Below, piece after piece: positions 13,581 through 26,775 of a DNA stretch of 64,000 bases; position 1 is the first letter of the stretch, and each line of letters starts with the position of its first letter. Below the pieces are notes generated by a model. The model saw only the letters and a list, made by a program, of their open reading frames with translations. It searched no databases and was not told the origin of the DNA. The translations under genes were made by a program, and so were the position numbers. The DNA is from Prosapia bicincta (lineage: Eukaryota; Arthropoda; Insecta; Hemiptera; Cercopidae): assembly GCA_036971475.1 (NCBI GenBank), contig JBAIZL010000001.1:206408841-206472840 (forward strand), in the 5' to 3' direction.

Positions 13581-15820
13581 TAACACCAGAGGCATGAGCA
13601 ATAGATGAAGTTGTTGGTTGGGTGACGGTAGTAATAACGGCGGTGGCGGGAAAGTGGTAGTGATGGCAGCGGTGATAGATTGTCGTAGCGATAACGGCGT
13701 TGACGATATTATGGTGGAAATAACACCAGAGGCATGAGCAATAGATGAAGTTGTTGGTGGGGTGACGGTAGTAATAACGGCGGTGGCGGAAAAGTGGTAG
13801 TGATGGCAGCGGTGATAGATTGTGGTAGCGATAACGGCGTTGACGATATTATGGTGGAAATAACACCAGAGTCATGAGCAATAGATGATGTAGTTGGTTG
13901 GGTGACGGTAGTTATAACGGCGGTGGCGGAAAAGTGGTAGTGATGGCAGCGGTGATAGATTGTGGTAGCGATAACGGCGTTGACGATATTATGGTGGAAA
14001 TAACACCAGAGTCATGAGCAATAGATGAAGTAGTTGGTTGGGTGACGGTAGTAATAACGGCGGTGGCGGGAAAGTGGTAGTGATGGCAGCGGTGATAGAT
14101 TGTGGTAGCGATAACGGCGTTGACGATATTATGGTGGAAATAACACCAGAGTCATGAGCAATAGATGATATAGTTGGTTGGGTGACGGTAGTAATAACGG
14201 CGGTGGCGGGAAAGTGGTAGTGATGGCAGCGGTGATAGATTGTGGTAGCGATAACGGCGATGACGATATTATGGTGGAAATAACACCAGAGTCATGAGCA
14301 ATAGATGAAGTAGTTGGTTGGGTGACGGTAGTAATGACGGCGGTGGCGGGAAAGTGGTAGTGATGGCAGCGGTGATAGATTGTGGTAGCGATAACGGCGT
14401 TGACGATATTATGGTGGAAATAACACCAGAGTCATGAGCAATAGATGATGTAGTTGGTTGGGTGACGGTAGTAATAACGGCGGTGGCGGGAAAGTGGTAG
14501 TGATGGCAGCGGTGATAGATTGTGGTAGCGATAACGGCGTTGACGATATTATGGTGGAAATAACACCAGAGTCATGAGCAATAGATGATGTAGTTGGTTG
14601 GGTGACGGTAGTAATAACGGCGGTGGCGGGAAAGTGGTAGTGATGGCAGCGGTGATAGATTGTGGTAGCGATAACGGCGTTGACGATATTATGGTGGAAA
14701 TAACACCAGAGGCATGAGCAATAGATGAAGTTGTTGGTTGGGTGACGGTAGTAATAACGGCGGTGGCGGGAAAGTGGTAGTGATGGCAGCGGTGATAGAT
14801 TGTCGTAGCGATAACGGCGTTGACGATATTATGGTGGAAATAACACCAGAGGCATGAGCAATAGATGAAGTTGTTGGTGGGGTGACGGTAGTAATAACGG
14901 CTGTGGCGGAAAAGTGGTAGTGATGGCAGCGGTGATAGATTGTGGTAGCGATAACGGCGTTGACGATATTATGGTGGAAATAACACCAGAGTCATGAGCA
15001 ATAGATGATGTAGTTGGTTGGGTGACGGTAGTTATAACGGCGGTGGCGGAAAAGTGGTAGTGATGGCAGCGGTGATAGATTGTGGTAGCGATAACGGCGT
15101 TGACGATATTATGGTGGAAATAACACCAGAGTCATGAGCAATAGATGATGTAGTTGGTTGGGTGACGGTAGTAATAACGGCGGTGGCGGGAAAGTGGTAG
15201 TGATGGCAGCGGTGATAGATTGTGGTAGCGATAACGGCGTTGACGATATTATGGTGGAAATAACACCAGAGTCATGAGCAATAGATGATGTAGTTGGTTG
15301 GGTGACGGTAGTAATAACGGCGGTGGCGGGAAAGTGGTAGTGATGGCAGCGGTGATAGATTGTGGTAGCGATAACGGCGTTGACGATATTATGGTGGAAA
15401 TAACACCAGAGTCATGAGCAATAGATGAAGTAGTTGGTTGGGTGACGGTAGTAATGACGGCGGTGGCGGGAAAGTGGTAGTGATGGCAGCGGTGATAGAT
15501 TGTGGTAGCGATAACGGCGTTGACGATATTATGGTGGAAATAACACCAGAGTCATGAGCAATAGATGATGTAGTTGGTTGGGTGACGGTAGTAATAACGG
15601 CGGTGGCGGGAAAGTGGTAGTGATGGCAGCGGTGATAGATTGTGGTAGCGATAACGGCGTTGACGATATTATGGTGGAAATAACACCAGAGTCATGAGCA
15701 ATAGATGATGTAGTTGGTTGGGTGACGGTAGTAATAACGGCGGTGGCGGGAAAGTGGTAGTGATGGCAGCGGTGATAGATTGTGGTAGCGATAACGGCGT
15801 TGACGATATTATGGTGGAAA
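13581..15820. repeat. Higher-order repeat, two 1120-bp octamers
   Basis: TGTCGTAGCG occurs at 13681 and 14801, GTAGTTATAACGG at about 13909 and 15029, and GTAATGACGG at about 14331 and 15451. All spacings are 1120 bp, i.e. eight 140-bp monomers. A few point differences separate the blocks (e.g. GGCTGTGGCG only in the second). Confidence 0.85.
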
Positions 15821-16075
15821 TAACACCAGAGGCATGAGCAATAGATGATGTAGTTGGTTGGGTGACGGTAGTAATAACGGCGGTGGCGGGAAAGTGGTAG
15901 TGATGGCAGCGGTGATAGATTGTGGTAGCGATGACGAAGGTTGTGAAATTGTTGTAGATGGCGGCAGTGGCGGTATTATGGGAGCAATAACGGCAGGGGC
16001 GGGAAAGCGGTAACGATGGTGGCGACGATGCCATTTTTAGGCCTTTTTATTATTTATTTTATTAGATGTATGTTT

Positions 16076-16465
16076 TCTAACGTAGAGAATGTATTTGTTT
16101 TTGATGGCGTGCGTAACTAAGTTTGAGTTGGGAATTGTAGGGTTGAGTTATGGATTGAGGTGCTCTTTATATCTGTCTTTAAATATCTATTTTGTCTCGA
16201 CGATGTATAATTTGTTTGGGCATTCGATTTTATATATTATGTTATTAATTGTATGGCATATATTTTCCGGTTCGTTTATTTTATTGATTATGTATTCTGT
16301 ATTTTTATAAGCTGTGTTAATATTATTAATATTAATATTTTAGTTATTCCTTTAATGTTGTATCCTGTTTATGTGAATGTGGCCCATTTTGTTGTTATTT
16401 GTAGTTCGTTTTTAGCTTCTTTTAATTATTTATTATTTTATTGTCATAGTTTGAAGGCACTGAAA
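16076..16465 (-). pseudogene. Penelope-like element fragment, RT linker plus GIY-YIG, decayed
   Basis: The minus strand in one frame reads KWATFT-stop-TGYNIKGITKIL, then further on IIYKIECPNKLYIVETK, a stop, IFKDRYKEHLNP, another stop and NSNLVTHAIKNKYI. Seen: the order and spacing match the PLE linker (W-x-TFTY-x-G, ITK) followed by the start of a GIY-YIG endonuclease (YKIEC, YI-G-QT in intact relatives, then R-x3-H). Stops lie at 16187-16189 and 16148-16150, and the second zinc-binding Cys and the Gly of the YIG motif are altered. The C-terminal Glu region of the endonuclease is absent; the similarity ends within about 45 bases of the satellite edge. The intact-looking plus-strand frames at 16089-16310 and 16253-16468 are antisense shadows. 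Inference: an inactive retroelement cut off by the satellite. Confidence 0.75.
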
Positions 16466-16548
16466 TAAAAATAAAGAAGACAAATTTATAAATCTGTCTG
16501 TTCTTCCTTTTTCAATGTAGCACAATATATATATATATATGTGTATAT

Positions 16549-16615
16549 ATAATATGTTTTCTTGTTTAATAATTTAAAACAACATAGGTTATTCAAATAA
16601 AAGAATATTTATTAA

Positions 16616-16670
<55 letters not shown>
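16549..16670. mobile_element. PLE outer terminal end followed by (TA)n
   Basis: The segment from 16549 (TGTTTTCTTGTTTAATAATTTAAAACAACATAGG) to 16618 matches the outer ends at 27080-27120 and, reversed, 27270-27320. It runs directly into about 52 bases of TA. The ribozyme core is not present. Confidence 0.65.
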
Positions 16671-16673
<3 letters not shown>

Positions 16674-17165
16674 AGACTGTGATGTAAAAGAAATATTTGA
16701 AAAAAAGGGAAGGGAGGTAGAGTTAGGTAATACTAAGGAAATGTCGCAATACTTTGCTACAGAGGTCTAGAGGGTAGTATGGCATCGCTTCGTCAGGATA
16801 ACTTACCTGAAGTCTTGCTCTCAACATTAAAATCAGATGACTATCCGAAACATCATTCGTTCTAATCCTTGTTTACATATAAAAATAAACACTGATAAAT
16901 GACCTTATTTGATTATCGATTTTGTTATTTGTCCATATATATATGTTAATCCTAAACTCAAATGGTTGATATATGTCTGTAAACACGTTATTAACTTCTG
17001 CCACAAAAATACGACCGATCCTTCTGTTTGTCTTCTATTCACGACGTAATTCATTACTCTACCTAAATTCTGCCAGTAACGCAATATATACAGTTTGCAC
17101 GGGAACCAAGAGAATCATCTTTTGCTTGCAGGTTCCGGGTAAGCATCACTACAACCCGGACTCAC
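16665..17165 (+). repeat. Dispersed repeat family A, copy 1
   Basis: The copy matches the reverse complement of 23285-23715 over most of its length. Shared strings include GGCATCGCTTCGTCAGGATA, ATAAACACTGATAAATGACC, TTGTTATTTGTCCATATATA and GTCTGTAAACACGTTATTAA. This copy has an extra ~40 bases near 16725-16765. Open frames are short and shifted between the copies, so it looks non-coding or long dead. No terminal inverted repeats were seen, so class is unknown. Confidence 0.8.
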
Positions 17166-18451
<1,286 letters not shown>

Positions 18452-18560
18452 AGATCAAATAATATACACAAATACAGGAATATTTAATTTATTGAATAAT
18501 AAACTCAAATCTTTTCGTTGGTTTACATTACCAACATCCTCAGGAGTTACAATACTAAGA
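18452..18560 (-). mobile_element. Solitary PLE terminal repeat (family 1)
   Basis: The reverse complement reads CTCCTGAGGATGTTGG, the hairpin, CCAACGAAAAG, and CAATAAATTAAATATTCCTG with the (TA)/poly-A tract beyond. It is homologous to 27518-27595 and to the sequence behind the PLE frame at 30888-30970. No partner in the opposite orientation was found nearby. Confidence 0.7.
18513..18543 (-). ncRNA. Hammerhead-like motif, family 1
   Basis: Order on the minus strand: CTGAGGA (one change from CTGATGA), T, GTTGG-loop-CCAAC (5-bp stem), GAAA. The loop TAATGTAAA differs from other copies while the stem is intact. The palindrome AAGCTT is changed to AAGATT. Confidence 0.5.
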
Positions 18561-20543
18561 CAAGTCTTAGTTTGAAAATAACAATACATTTGAAAATAAA
18601 CGTTTTATATTTTGCTACTTTTTTACCAAATTAAATATATGAATCGGTAGATGTTAAGTTGAATATCAATCCAAATATATTGTAATGGTTCTAATTTACA
18701 TTTAATTATTTAACAGACAATTGCGAAAAAACGTTTTGTTTATTATTTATAAAAAAATTATTAAAAAATTTATCAAGAATAAGTATTTCTTAACTAAATA
18801 AGTTTAAAAAAGTTTTTTAAATATTTTAACAAAATGAATAAATATATATTCAATCGACATATATTTATTTATCAATCATAAATTTTCTTATATATTTATG
18901 TGTATTAGGTCTATATATTGACATAAATATTTGTTTAATTCAAATGTACCCTCAATGTACCTACGCAATACATATTTGTTTTATATTTTAGATTTAATTA
19001 TTTTCTTTATTGTAGAAACTAATTAGAAGGACTGTTATTTTACCAATATTTTTTTTCACCATAGAAATATTTTGTTCACCAAAACACTAATAAACTCTCT
19101 TAACCGTTAAATTGTATCTGTTGTTACTTTATTCAAATGGCGATGTTTAGTTAGAAACAGCCGTTACAGCTAAGCTTAGCTAATACTGATATTGTAGAAT
19201 CGTCTAAGTACTCGATCAGCATTGAAGCATTTATTGATACCTCAACAATTATCTCCCAAAGTACCAGAACCTACATTTTATGTAATCCCTGGATTACCCA
19301 TGTACTTTGTCAAATGGGTTTAGTTAAAATCTTACTGTGGAAGCCTCTAAGTGCCCTATTATTGAATTTATACTTCTACACGCGCAAGACAATATCTAAT
19401 CTCATTAAGGAGATAAGCATGGTTAGGTTTATTAATATAAACCATATTACAATTCACTATTCTTTAGAAATATCAACTTCAATGCAAGTTCTACGTTCTT
19501 ACGGGCGCTAAATACTTTTAAAAGCAATTCTAAACTAAATAGTCATTTATTATTCAACACACTTTGATTGTTACTATTACTTACTTAAAAGTGTTTAATA
19601 ATAACTACTGATATCGCTAATAGCCTATTTACACTCAATACGCATGATCACTATCTGTTAATCCGTCACTAAAGCACTTACAACATTTTCTATATGTTGT
19701 AAACACTGATCATTGTTCATGATTACAAACCCGTTATATTTTGATTTACCGCTTCTAGTTTATCTCGTAATTTCTATTCGCTTTACTTTTAATAATTTGT
19801 AGATCTGTGTAGCTGTTGTGTTCTGAAATCACGAATGGGTCCTTGTATTTTACACTATAATTAGTGTCTTTTAAATGATTATCTTTAACGAAGTCATAAG
19901 GCTCCTATCGTAATGGATAAATTTAAAGATATACTGAGAAATAAAGTTGTCCTATTGTACATTATATGAATAAAGAACTTCGGTTTATATTAAGTGTCTT
20001 TGATGACTATTGCCGCTTGAACAGGACAATCACCTACGTTTAGATATTTGTTTGATTAATTTGATTACAGATACTACATCAGCCTTATACTTCCTAAAAG
20101 TAGTTTTTAATCATAACATTTTTTGTCAAATATTACAGATATAACTCACATAAATTTAGTGCAGTCACAGATCACTCACTTTTTAAACCTACGTAGATAC
20201 CATCCATAATAGATTATCCATGAATGAATCACCAAATTATAGGACTGCAATACAAACTAAATTGCATGTGCAGATGTTTCTTCTTCTCTCCAAACCTTTT
20301 TCTTTACAGTTTTACGCAAAGCTTCAAAATGGCGTTCATTAACGATCCACTTCTTTTATTCGCGAATACTTTCTCTCCTTTTAATACAGGATTTCTTTCA
20401 GACGCAAGAGATTTCTTTCCAGTTCTATCTATAATGATGTATTTACTCTTCAATACAAGATAAATATATCTCGCTATATTAACAATTACGTAAACATGAC
20501 TAAACGAGTTAACCGATGCGTTGACTCTTTAAGCTATCAATAT
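18561..20543. other. AT-rich stretch, nothing recognised
   Basis: The stretch contains only short chance frames, the longest being 79 codons at 20224-20463. No transposase or RT motif was seen on either strand. Confidence 0.5.
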
Positions 20544-20580
20544 TTAAGTTTCAACTTGATAAGTGACGGTTGAAACTTAA
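20544..20580. repeat. 12-bp perfect inverted repeat at minisatellite edge
   Basis: Arms TTAAGTTTCAAC (20544-20555) and GTTGAAACTTAA (20569-20580) enclose 13 bases. The right arm ends three bases before the 23-bp minisatellite starts. Confidence 0.85.
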
Positions 20581-20582
20581 TT

Positions 20583-21456
20583 TTCCGACAGAAGTCTTCA
20601 TTAGTTTCCAACATAATTCTCCATTATTTTCCAAACAGATGTCTTCATTAGTTTCCAACAGAAATCTTCATTAGTTTTCAACAGATTTCTTCATTAGTTT
20701 CTAACAGGATTCTTCATTTTTTTCCAACATATGTCTTCATTAGTTTACAACAGACGTCTTCATTAGTTTCCAACAGAAGTGATCATTAGTTTCCAACTAA
20801 AGTCTTCTTAGTTTCCAACAGGATTCTTTATTATTGTCCAACATATATGTCTTCATTAGTTTCCAACAGAAGTCTTCATTAGTTTCTAACAGAAGTGTTC
20901 ATTAGTTTCCAACAGAGGCGTCCATTAGTTTTCAACAAAAGTCTTTATAAGTTCCCAACAAATCTCTTCATTAGTATCCAATAGATGTCTTCATTAGTTT
21001 CCGACAGATGTCTCCATTAGTTTTCAACAGATGTCTTCATTAGTTTCCAACACATGTCTTTAATAGTTTCCGACATATTTCTTCATTTGTTTCCAACATA
21101 TGTCTTCATTAGTTTCCTATAAATGTCTTTATTAGTTTTCAACAGATGTCTTCATTAGTTTCCAACACATGTCTTTATTAGTTTCCGACATATTTCTTCA
21201 TTAGTTTTCAATATATGTCTTCATTAGTTTCCTATAAATGTCATTATTAGTTTCCAACTGATATCATCCTTTGTTTCTAACATATGTCTTTATTGGTTTC
21301 CGACATATTTCTTAATTAGTTTCCAACATATGTCTTCATTAGTTATCAACAGATGTCGTCATAAGTTTCAACACATGTCTCCTTTAGTTTCCAACAGATG
21401 TCTTCATTAGTTTCCAAACATGTCTTTGTTAGCTTCCAACAGATGTCTACTTTAGT
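20583..21456. repeat. Degenerate 23-bp minisatellite, ~37 units
   Basis: The unit is CTTCATTAGTTTCCAACAG plus ATGT. Units vary at many positions (ATGT, AAGT, ATTT, ACAT before CTTC), and some have small indels. High divergence between units suggests an old array that is no longer homogenised. Confidence 0.95.
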
Positions 21457-21599
21457 GAGCGTTTTATATGAAAATTAAAAGAAATAAAATAATTAAAAGC
21501 GTATATATTGAGATTCAAAGTCCAAAAAAATGAAAACTAATGAAAGCAAGATTTACCTAAAATTAAACATTAACTTTTATTCCATAAGAAAATGTACAT

Positions 21600-22475
21600 A
21601 TTTATTAGGTGTAGGTCATATGTAACTTTTTTATAAGTCCTAGATATGTAACTATTATTGAGTACATGTTATATGGTAGTTTTATAAGTACAGGTAAGTA
21701 CAGGTTATATGCTAGTCCTGAAAATGCGAGATCATGTAAAAATATTACGAATAGAGGTTATGTACAGATCATAAGTACATGTTACATACATGTCGGATTA
21801 TTTACAGATTTTATAAATAAGTATTAATTTTATTCGCAGATCTCACTAGGACATTTTATATACAGAACCGTGTTACGAGGAAATCAAAAACGTACGGGTA
21901 CAGGTCCCATATTTAGAGATAATGTACATGGCTCATAAGTACTATTATTTTAAAAGTATTACACTTATAGGTTATGTACACGTATCTTTGGTACACGTCA
22001 TGAATAGATAATATGTAGGCTCATAATATGTAAATATATTGCTAGTAAAGTTTATATATACAGGTAGATCAAGCTCAGAAGTATAAGCGATGGCAAACAT
22101 CTGATGTGTACTGTACATGTGAAATATAGATCTGACATTTGGAGGTTATGTACAGGTCCCATGTTTAGAGATTATGTAGATGTCTCACTAATATTACTTT
22201 TGTAAAAGTATTACACCTATAGGTTATGTAAAAGTACCCGTTTTACACGTCACGTATTGATAATATTTAGGCTCATGTATCTTGTTAGTAAGGTTGATAT
22301 ATAGATAAAGCTCATAAGTATAAGCGATGGCAAACAACTGATGTGTACTGTACATGTGAAATATATATCTGACATTTGGAGGTTATGTACAGGTCTCACA
22401 TTTAGAGAATACGTACATGTCTCATTAGTAATACTTTTGTAAAAGAACTATACGTATAGGTTATGTACAAGTATA
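21600..22475. repeat. Degenerate ~237-252-bp tandem repeat, 2-3 units
   Basis: ACAGGTCCCAT or its variant starts at 21900, 22152 and 22389. GTATAAGCGATGGCAAACA occurs at 22081 and 22318. Units share GGTTATGTAC, ATTACAC.TATAGG and TACACGTCA. Looser copies of GTACAGGTTATAT extend left to about 21660. The units contain many TAC/GTA half-palindromes but no coding frame. Confidence 0.85.
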
Positions 22476-23284
22476 CAGAAGTTAGCATGCGAAGCTGAAA
22501 GGAAGTAAAGTTAACGATAGCATTGCTAGAAGAATCTCAACGTTATGGCAAGAATAATTCCTAGTGTACGTCTGTGTATGGTGCTAGGACTCGGAAGTGG
22601 CTTTGGTGATAAAAGATTGACAGGGCGCGTTTACAGTATTGTTTAAAACTACTAGCAGATTGGAAATAGTGATAAAGAAAACGTTTGTTGGTGGTTTTTT
22701 ATCAGTTTATTGTACATATTTTTCGGTTTTATCTAAATTATATTCTATCATTGTAGCCTTTCAGTTCTCTTTTGGCAATTGTTTTTTTTTGTATCATTTC
22801 AAAGTCATTGTTATATCTCACTTTCTGAGTAATAGCATATGCCCCTAGTGATGACCTAGAAGTTTCTATTGATGAGTTAATGAGCGGGAAACAAGCAGGT
22901 TTTTATATCAGTAATGAAAATATATTTTCTTAGACACCTCTAAACTTGTTTACAACTCTGAGCCAGTCTTCAGTAAGTTTTTCTTGTACGAGAAACGTAT
23001 GACATTGATTGAGCGTTTTTCAAATACAATTATACCTGCACAAACCCCTCTTGTCCCGCTTACACGTAGTTTGATTGGCCGCAATTCACCGGCATCGATT
23101 TGTGAATAAATTATAACGTACGGAGCCACGGGTTTGTGAACAATTAAAAAAACCCCATTTTTTTGAATATTTAAACACTGTACATTACTTCGTGCATGCA
23201 ATTACGTTGCGTTGATTGGTTCACAAACGCAAATTATTAAAAGAAAGCGTACAAAACATCACATATTGGTCCCGTTATTATTTA
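22476..23284. other. No gene recognised
   Basis: The block 22940-23260 is less AT-rich than its surroundings and has an 83-codon minus frame at 22950-23201. TTTGATTGG and GTTGATTGG recur within it, but no known repeat was recognised. Confidence 0.4.
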
Positions 23285-23715
23285 CATATGAAGGCAAGAA
23301 GCACTTGTATTCTGTAATGGCTTGGTTCCTGTGAAAAATGTTGCGTTACTGTCAGAATTTAGGTGGAGATATGATTTACGTAGTGAATTGATTAAAACCA
23401 GAAGGTTCGGTTGCATTCTTAAGTTAATAACGTGTTTACAGACATGTAACACCGATTTGCTTGTAAGATTAAGATATATATGGACAAATAACAATATCGA
23501 TATTCAAATAAGGTCATTTATCAGTGTTTATTTTTATAAGTAAACAAGGATTTGAACGAATTTTGTTTCAGGTAGACATGTGTTTCTATGGTTGAGAACA
23601 ATCCTTCAGGTAAGTTATCCTGACGAAGCGATGCCAAATTACCCCTTAACGCTATCTACCTTTGCCTTTTTTTTCAATTATTTCTATTACTTCACTGTCT
23701 CGTTATATATAGATA
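23285..23715 (-). repeat. Dispersed repeat family A, copy 2 (inverted)
   Basis: The reverse complement aligns with 16665-17165; both copies carry GGCATCGCTTCGTCAGGATA and GGTCATTTATCAGTG (reverse sense). Open frames on both strands at 23282-23543 overlap each other and are not conserved in frame in the other copy. The separation of 6.1 kb in opposite orientation could form a large hairpin or support an inversion. Confidence 0.8.
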
Positions 23716-24584
23716 CATATTCTTATTCTAATTTTCAATTATGTATAAAATTTACTTTACTCTTCCACTCAAGTTCAAATAAAATTTTTTAAATTTTGGG
23801 TGAATGAATATTGATGTTAATACAGTTTTTTCAAATAATTATTCATTAATTAAATGTAATAAATTAACTCTAAATTATATGTGAGAAAAACCTTTCGCAA
23901 AAGGTATCCAATATAGGCTTAGTTATTTTGTCTCACTTGGCTTCAAGCTTCACTTACATGAAATAAGCGATAACATAAACACATTTCATAAAACAGTCTA
24001 TTTTATGTCATAGGTTATGTGATAGAACAGCTGTTTTAACGCATAGATTATGTTACTTTCTTTATATTCATTGTAACTAAAATAAATTTTTTTTTTGTTG
24101 ACTTCAATAGGCTTTGACTTTAAATTTTATTTGTTTTTATTACTTAATCCAATAGAGGGTTAAGGAATGAACACCCCTTAAAACGCCGATAGAACGTAAG
24201 TCTGCTACAGATAATCGACCTTGTGGCGCAAAAAACTCGTTTATTCTAAGTCTTTAGATATATTTAAAATTATAATCTTTTCTTACTAGTACGAATATAC
24301 TCATACAAGCTTATCGTTTACAACGATTTATAAAATATGAATATTAAAATATCTTGAAAACTTTGTACGTTATAAACAAAAAATTCAATCTAAAGTATTT
24401 AAAACTAATTTATCTATTCGTGCGATATTAAGACAATAAACATTTGGAAAGGTAATGAAGGAAAAAATAATTTATATAATATTTTGATTGGTTTATTATT
24501 ACAAAACTATGAAAATTTGTTTATAACACAATTATAAACAAATTAAAATTGTATGAAAATAAAAACTCGTTATTACTGTCAACT
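23716..24584. other. AT-rich stretch, nothing recognised
   Basis: Near 23995-24050 TTATGT and CATAGGTTATGT motifs recur weakly. No coding or transposon signal. Confidence 0.5.
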
Positions 24585-24735
24585 TCACCTTTCGCCTCTT
24601 CCCTCACCCTTTCTTTTCTCTCTTTCTCTCTCTCTCTTATTGTTCTCACAATTTTCTTCTTCCTCTTAATCCATAAATAGTTGCATCGTTTTGATAGTTC
24701 TGCAGGCTTCACAAATTGAATTGCAGAACCGGCCA
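24585..24735 (+). repeat. Dispersed repeat family C, copy 1
   Basis: A CT-rich block followed by CTTCCTCTTAATCCATAAAT, TTCTGCAGGCTTCACAA and AGAACCGG. It matches the reverse complement of 26776-26930. The CT-rich part may have expanded independently in each copy. Confidence 0.75.
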
Positions 24736-26775
24736 AAGTTTTGGCAACCACTCGCTGAGCCGTATAATTTTTTTACATTTCAAATTTTCTACAATTATTC
24801 AGGTGATAAATATCCCATTCCCTTCGGTCCGGAATTGCCAAAAAAACATTAATATTTTTCCAAAGAAATTTCAAGGTATTTACCTTAAGTAAAAAACCTC
24901 TTTGTTCAAAACTACAACCGGTTTATAATCATTCCATCCCTTATTTTTGAAAAGTTTTGAGTAAAAGGGCTTGGTTAAACCTATACTTTCACGGTAAGTT
25001 AAAGCTCAATAATACTTGAGATCAGTCGTATCTAATTCAATTTTATTACTAAGCAAAACATACAATTAAATTTTTTAGTAATAAAACCTAGATATTGTGC
25101 TAATGCAGTTCTACGTAGGCCTATTATGATTATTTAGAAAAAGGCATTTTCATATGTATTTGCATAATCATTTTCATTGAAACTACATTTTTCTTTAAAA
25201 TAAACATTCCAAACCGATCTGATTACGTGAATCACATTACCAGTAATCAAATGGGGAATATTTAAATTGGCTAAGATTAATTTCAATTAGAGTAAAAATG
25301 CTGGGGGCTTAATTGTTTCTTCTTCCGAAAACAATAGGAAAAGGCTCTATGTATTTGTAATAAGTCTCGTAATGTTTCTGCCAACACTTTTTAATAGTGC
25401 TCATTTTAAAGGCTTTTGAAGTATACTAAAAGAGGTGGTATGAGTTTCTCAAAGAATTTACCATATTCCAGGATATTAAGGCTAGGTGTTTCAATTTATG
25501 CGTTCCCCTGAAATGCCTACATTCCCCGATCAATTCGTGATGGTTCTGCATTGATCAATGTTTTTTTATAGACTACATACTTACATGGAATTGAGTTTTG
25601 ATAAAATGTAAACCTTTGGAGTAGTTCGAGAAAAACCGTTTCAGAAACGTGTGTTTTTTTAATGAAAAATGTACAGTTTCAACCGTGAATAGCTTGAAAA
25701 ATATTAACTTTACCAAAAACATATTACACTGAAAATGGCTTAGAGTTAGCCAATCTAACGATTTCCTGGCCTAATTTGAATGAAAACTTTTCACCCTGGG
25801 GTGATTTCCAAACCTGGGGAAACATCTGCCCCTGGGACCGGGTACATTTCAAAGTATATAGCTACATAGAACCTAAATGAAGAGGTTCGTAAAATTCAGT
25901 GTCGTTGATACAAATTATACGTAGTAGCAACCAATAACTGCAGTATAAAAACTGTATTTGTTTTGTATTGCTCATAGCTTGTTTATAAAAGAACTAAAGA
26001 TTTATACCTATTATAACAGACAGTTATTATACTTATTATATAAGAGTTATACCTAATATAACAAAAATGTTGGCGTTCAATAATAAGACATAATATTATT
26101 AGAATATTAAAGTTTTGTTGTTAACCAATTCTGCCTACGATTTTTAAAACATTAATTACGAAGTTAACATTCAAAAGTTTGATTTAATTTAAACTTTATT
26201 AATTAAATAAAATCAAATTAATTTCATAAGTTTATAAGCCCGAACTGTCGATAAAGTGTCACAAACAGAAACACCCTAAGCTTGTGTTTTTATTAAAATT
26301 ATCGTGTAAACTAATATTTCATTTGAATGTTTTGCTCAATCCGAATCAATAAATTATTTAATTAAAAACCAGTTAATTCGCAATATATTTAAAATTGTTT
26401 TAAAAATACTCATAAATATACTTCTAATAAACGTGGTTTTTGTATGCCTACAACTTGCATCACAGGTGTAGGAAAAATAAAGTGACGTAAACGGATCTAT
26501 ACCTTATCTCCATTGCCATTATTTAGTTTCCTCCTATTTGTATGTATCCGATGTATTTAGCATTTTTTATGATTCCATTTAAAAAACTAAGCTTCGATAG
26601 ACTACTGATGGCAATGTATATTTATGTATGCCATGCTATCTTATCCCTAATGAGAAAGTTACATAAACATGATTTCAATAATAAAACAAAACTATATATC
26701 TTAAATTAAAAAACCAACGTGTAATACTGGATAACTAAATACTATTGTTTGTATTTTATGTGGACGAGAGGAAAC
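24736..26775. other. AT-rich stretch, nothing recognised
   Basis: The local sequence CACCCTGGGGTGATTTCCAAACC near 25790-25830 is GC-richer than the rest and repeats CCTGGG. No gene or transposon was recognised. Confidence 0.45.

Larger units (their letters stand above)
9326..16031. repeat. Satellite DNA, 139/140-bp monomer, ~47 copies
   Basis: A head-to-tail array has strict spacing: GGTGACGGTA recurs at 13201, 13341 and 13481, giving 140 bp. A 139-bp variant carries CATGCCAATAG in place of CATGAGCAATAG. Each unit contains GGCGGTGGCGGG, ACGATATTATGGTGG and AACACCAGAG. The plus strand is rich in G and A, and GC content is far above the flanks. The first (9326-9430) and last (15935-16031) units are clearly diverged, as expected for edges escaping homogenisation. 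Internal TGGTAGTGATGG-like runs suggest the monomer grew from a shorter GGN/GTN repeat. A 121-codon minus-strand frame at the right edge is Ser/Thr/Pro/His-rich low-complexity sequence, not a gene. Confidence 0.97.

Noticed and set aside
9326..16031. Satellite read as a CRISPR-like array
   Set aside because: Units are contiguous with no unique spacers; it is a eukaryotic tandem satellite.
15669..16034. 121-codon minus-strand frame at the satellite edge
   Set aside because: It is a translation of two to three satellite units and breaks in the rest of the array.
16089..16468. Two overlapping plus-strand hydrophobic frames, possible membrane protein
   Set aside because: The minus strand carries PLE linker and GIY-YIG blocks in one frame; the plus frames are their antisense shadow.
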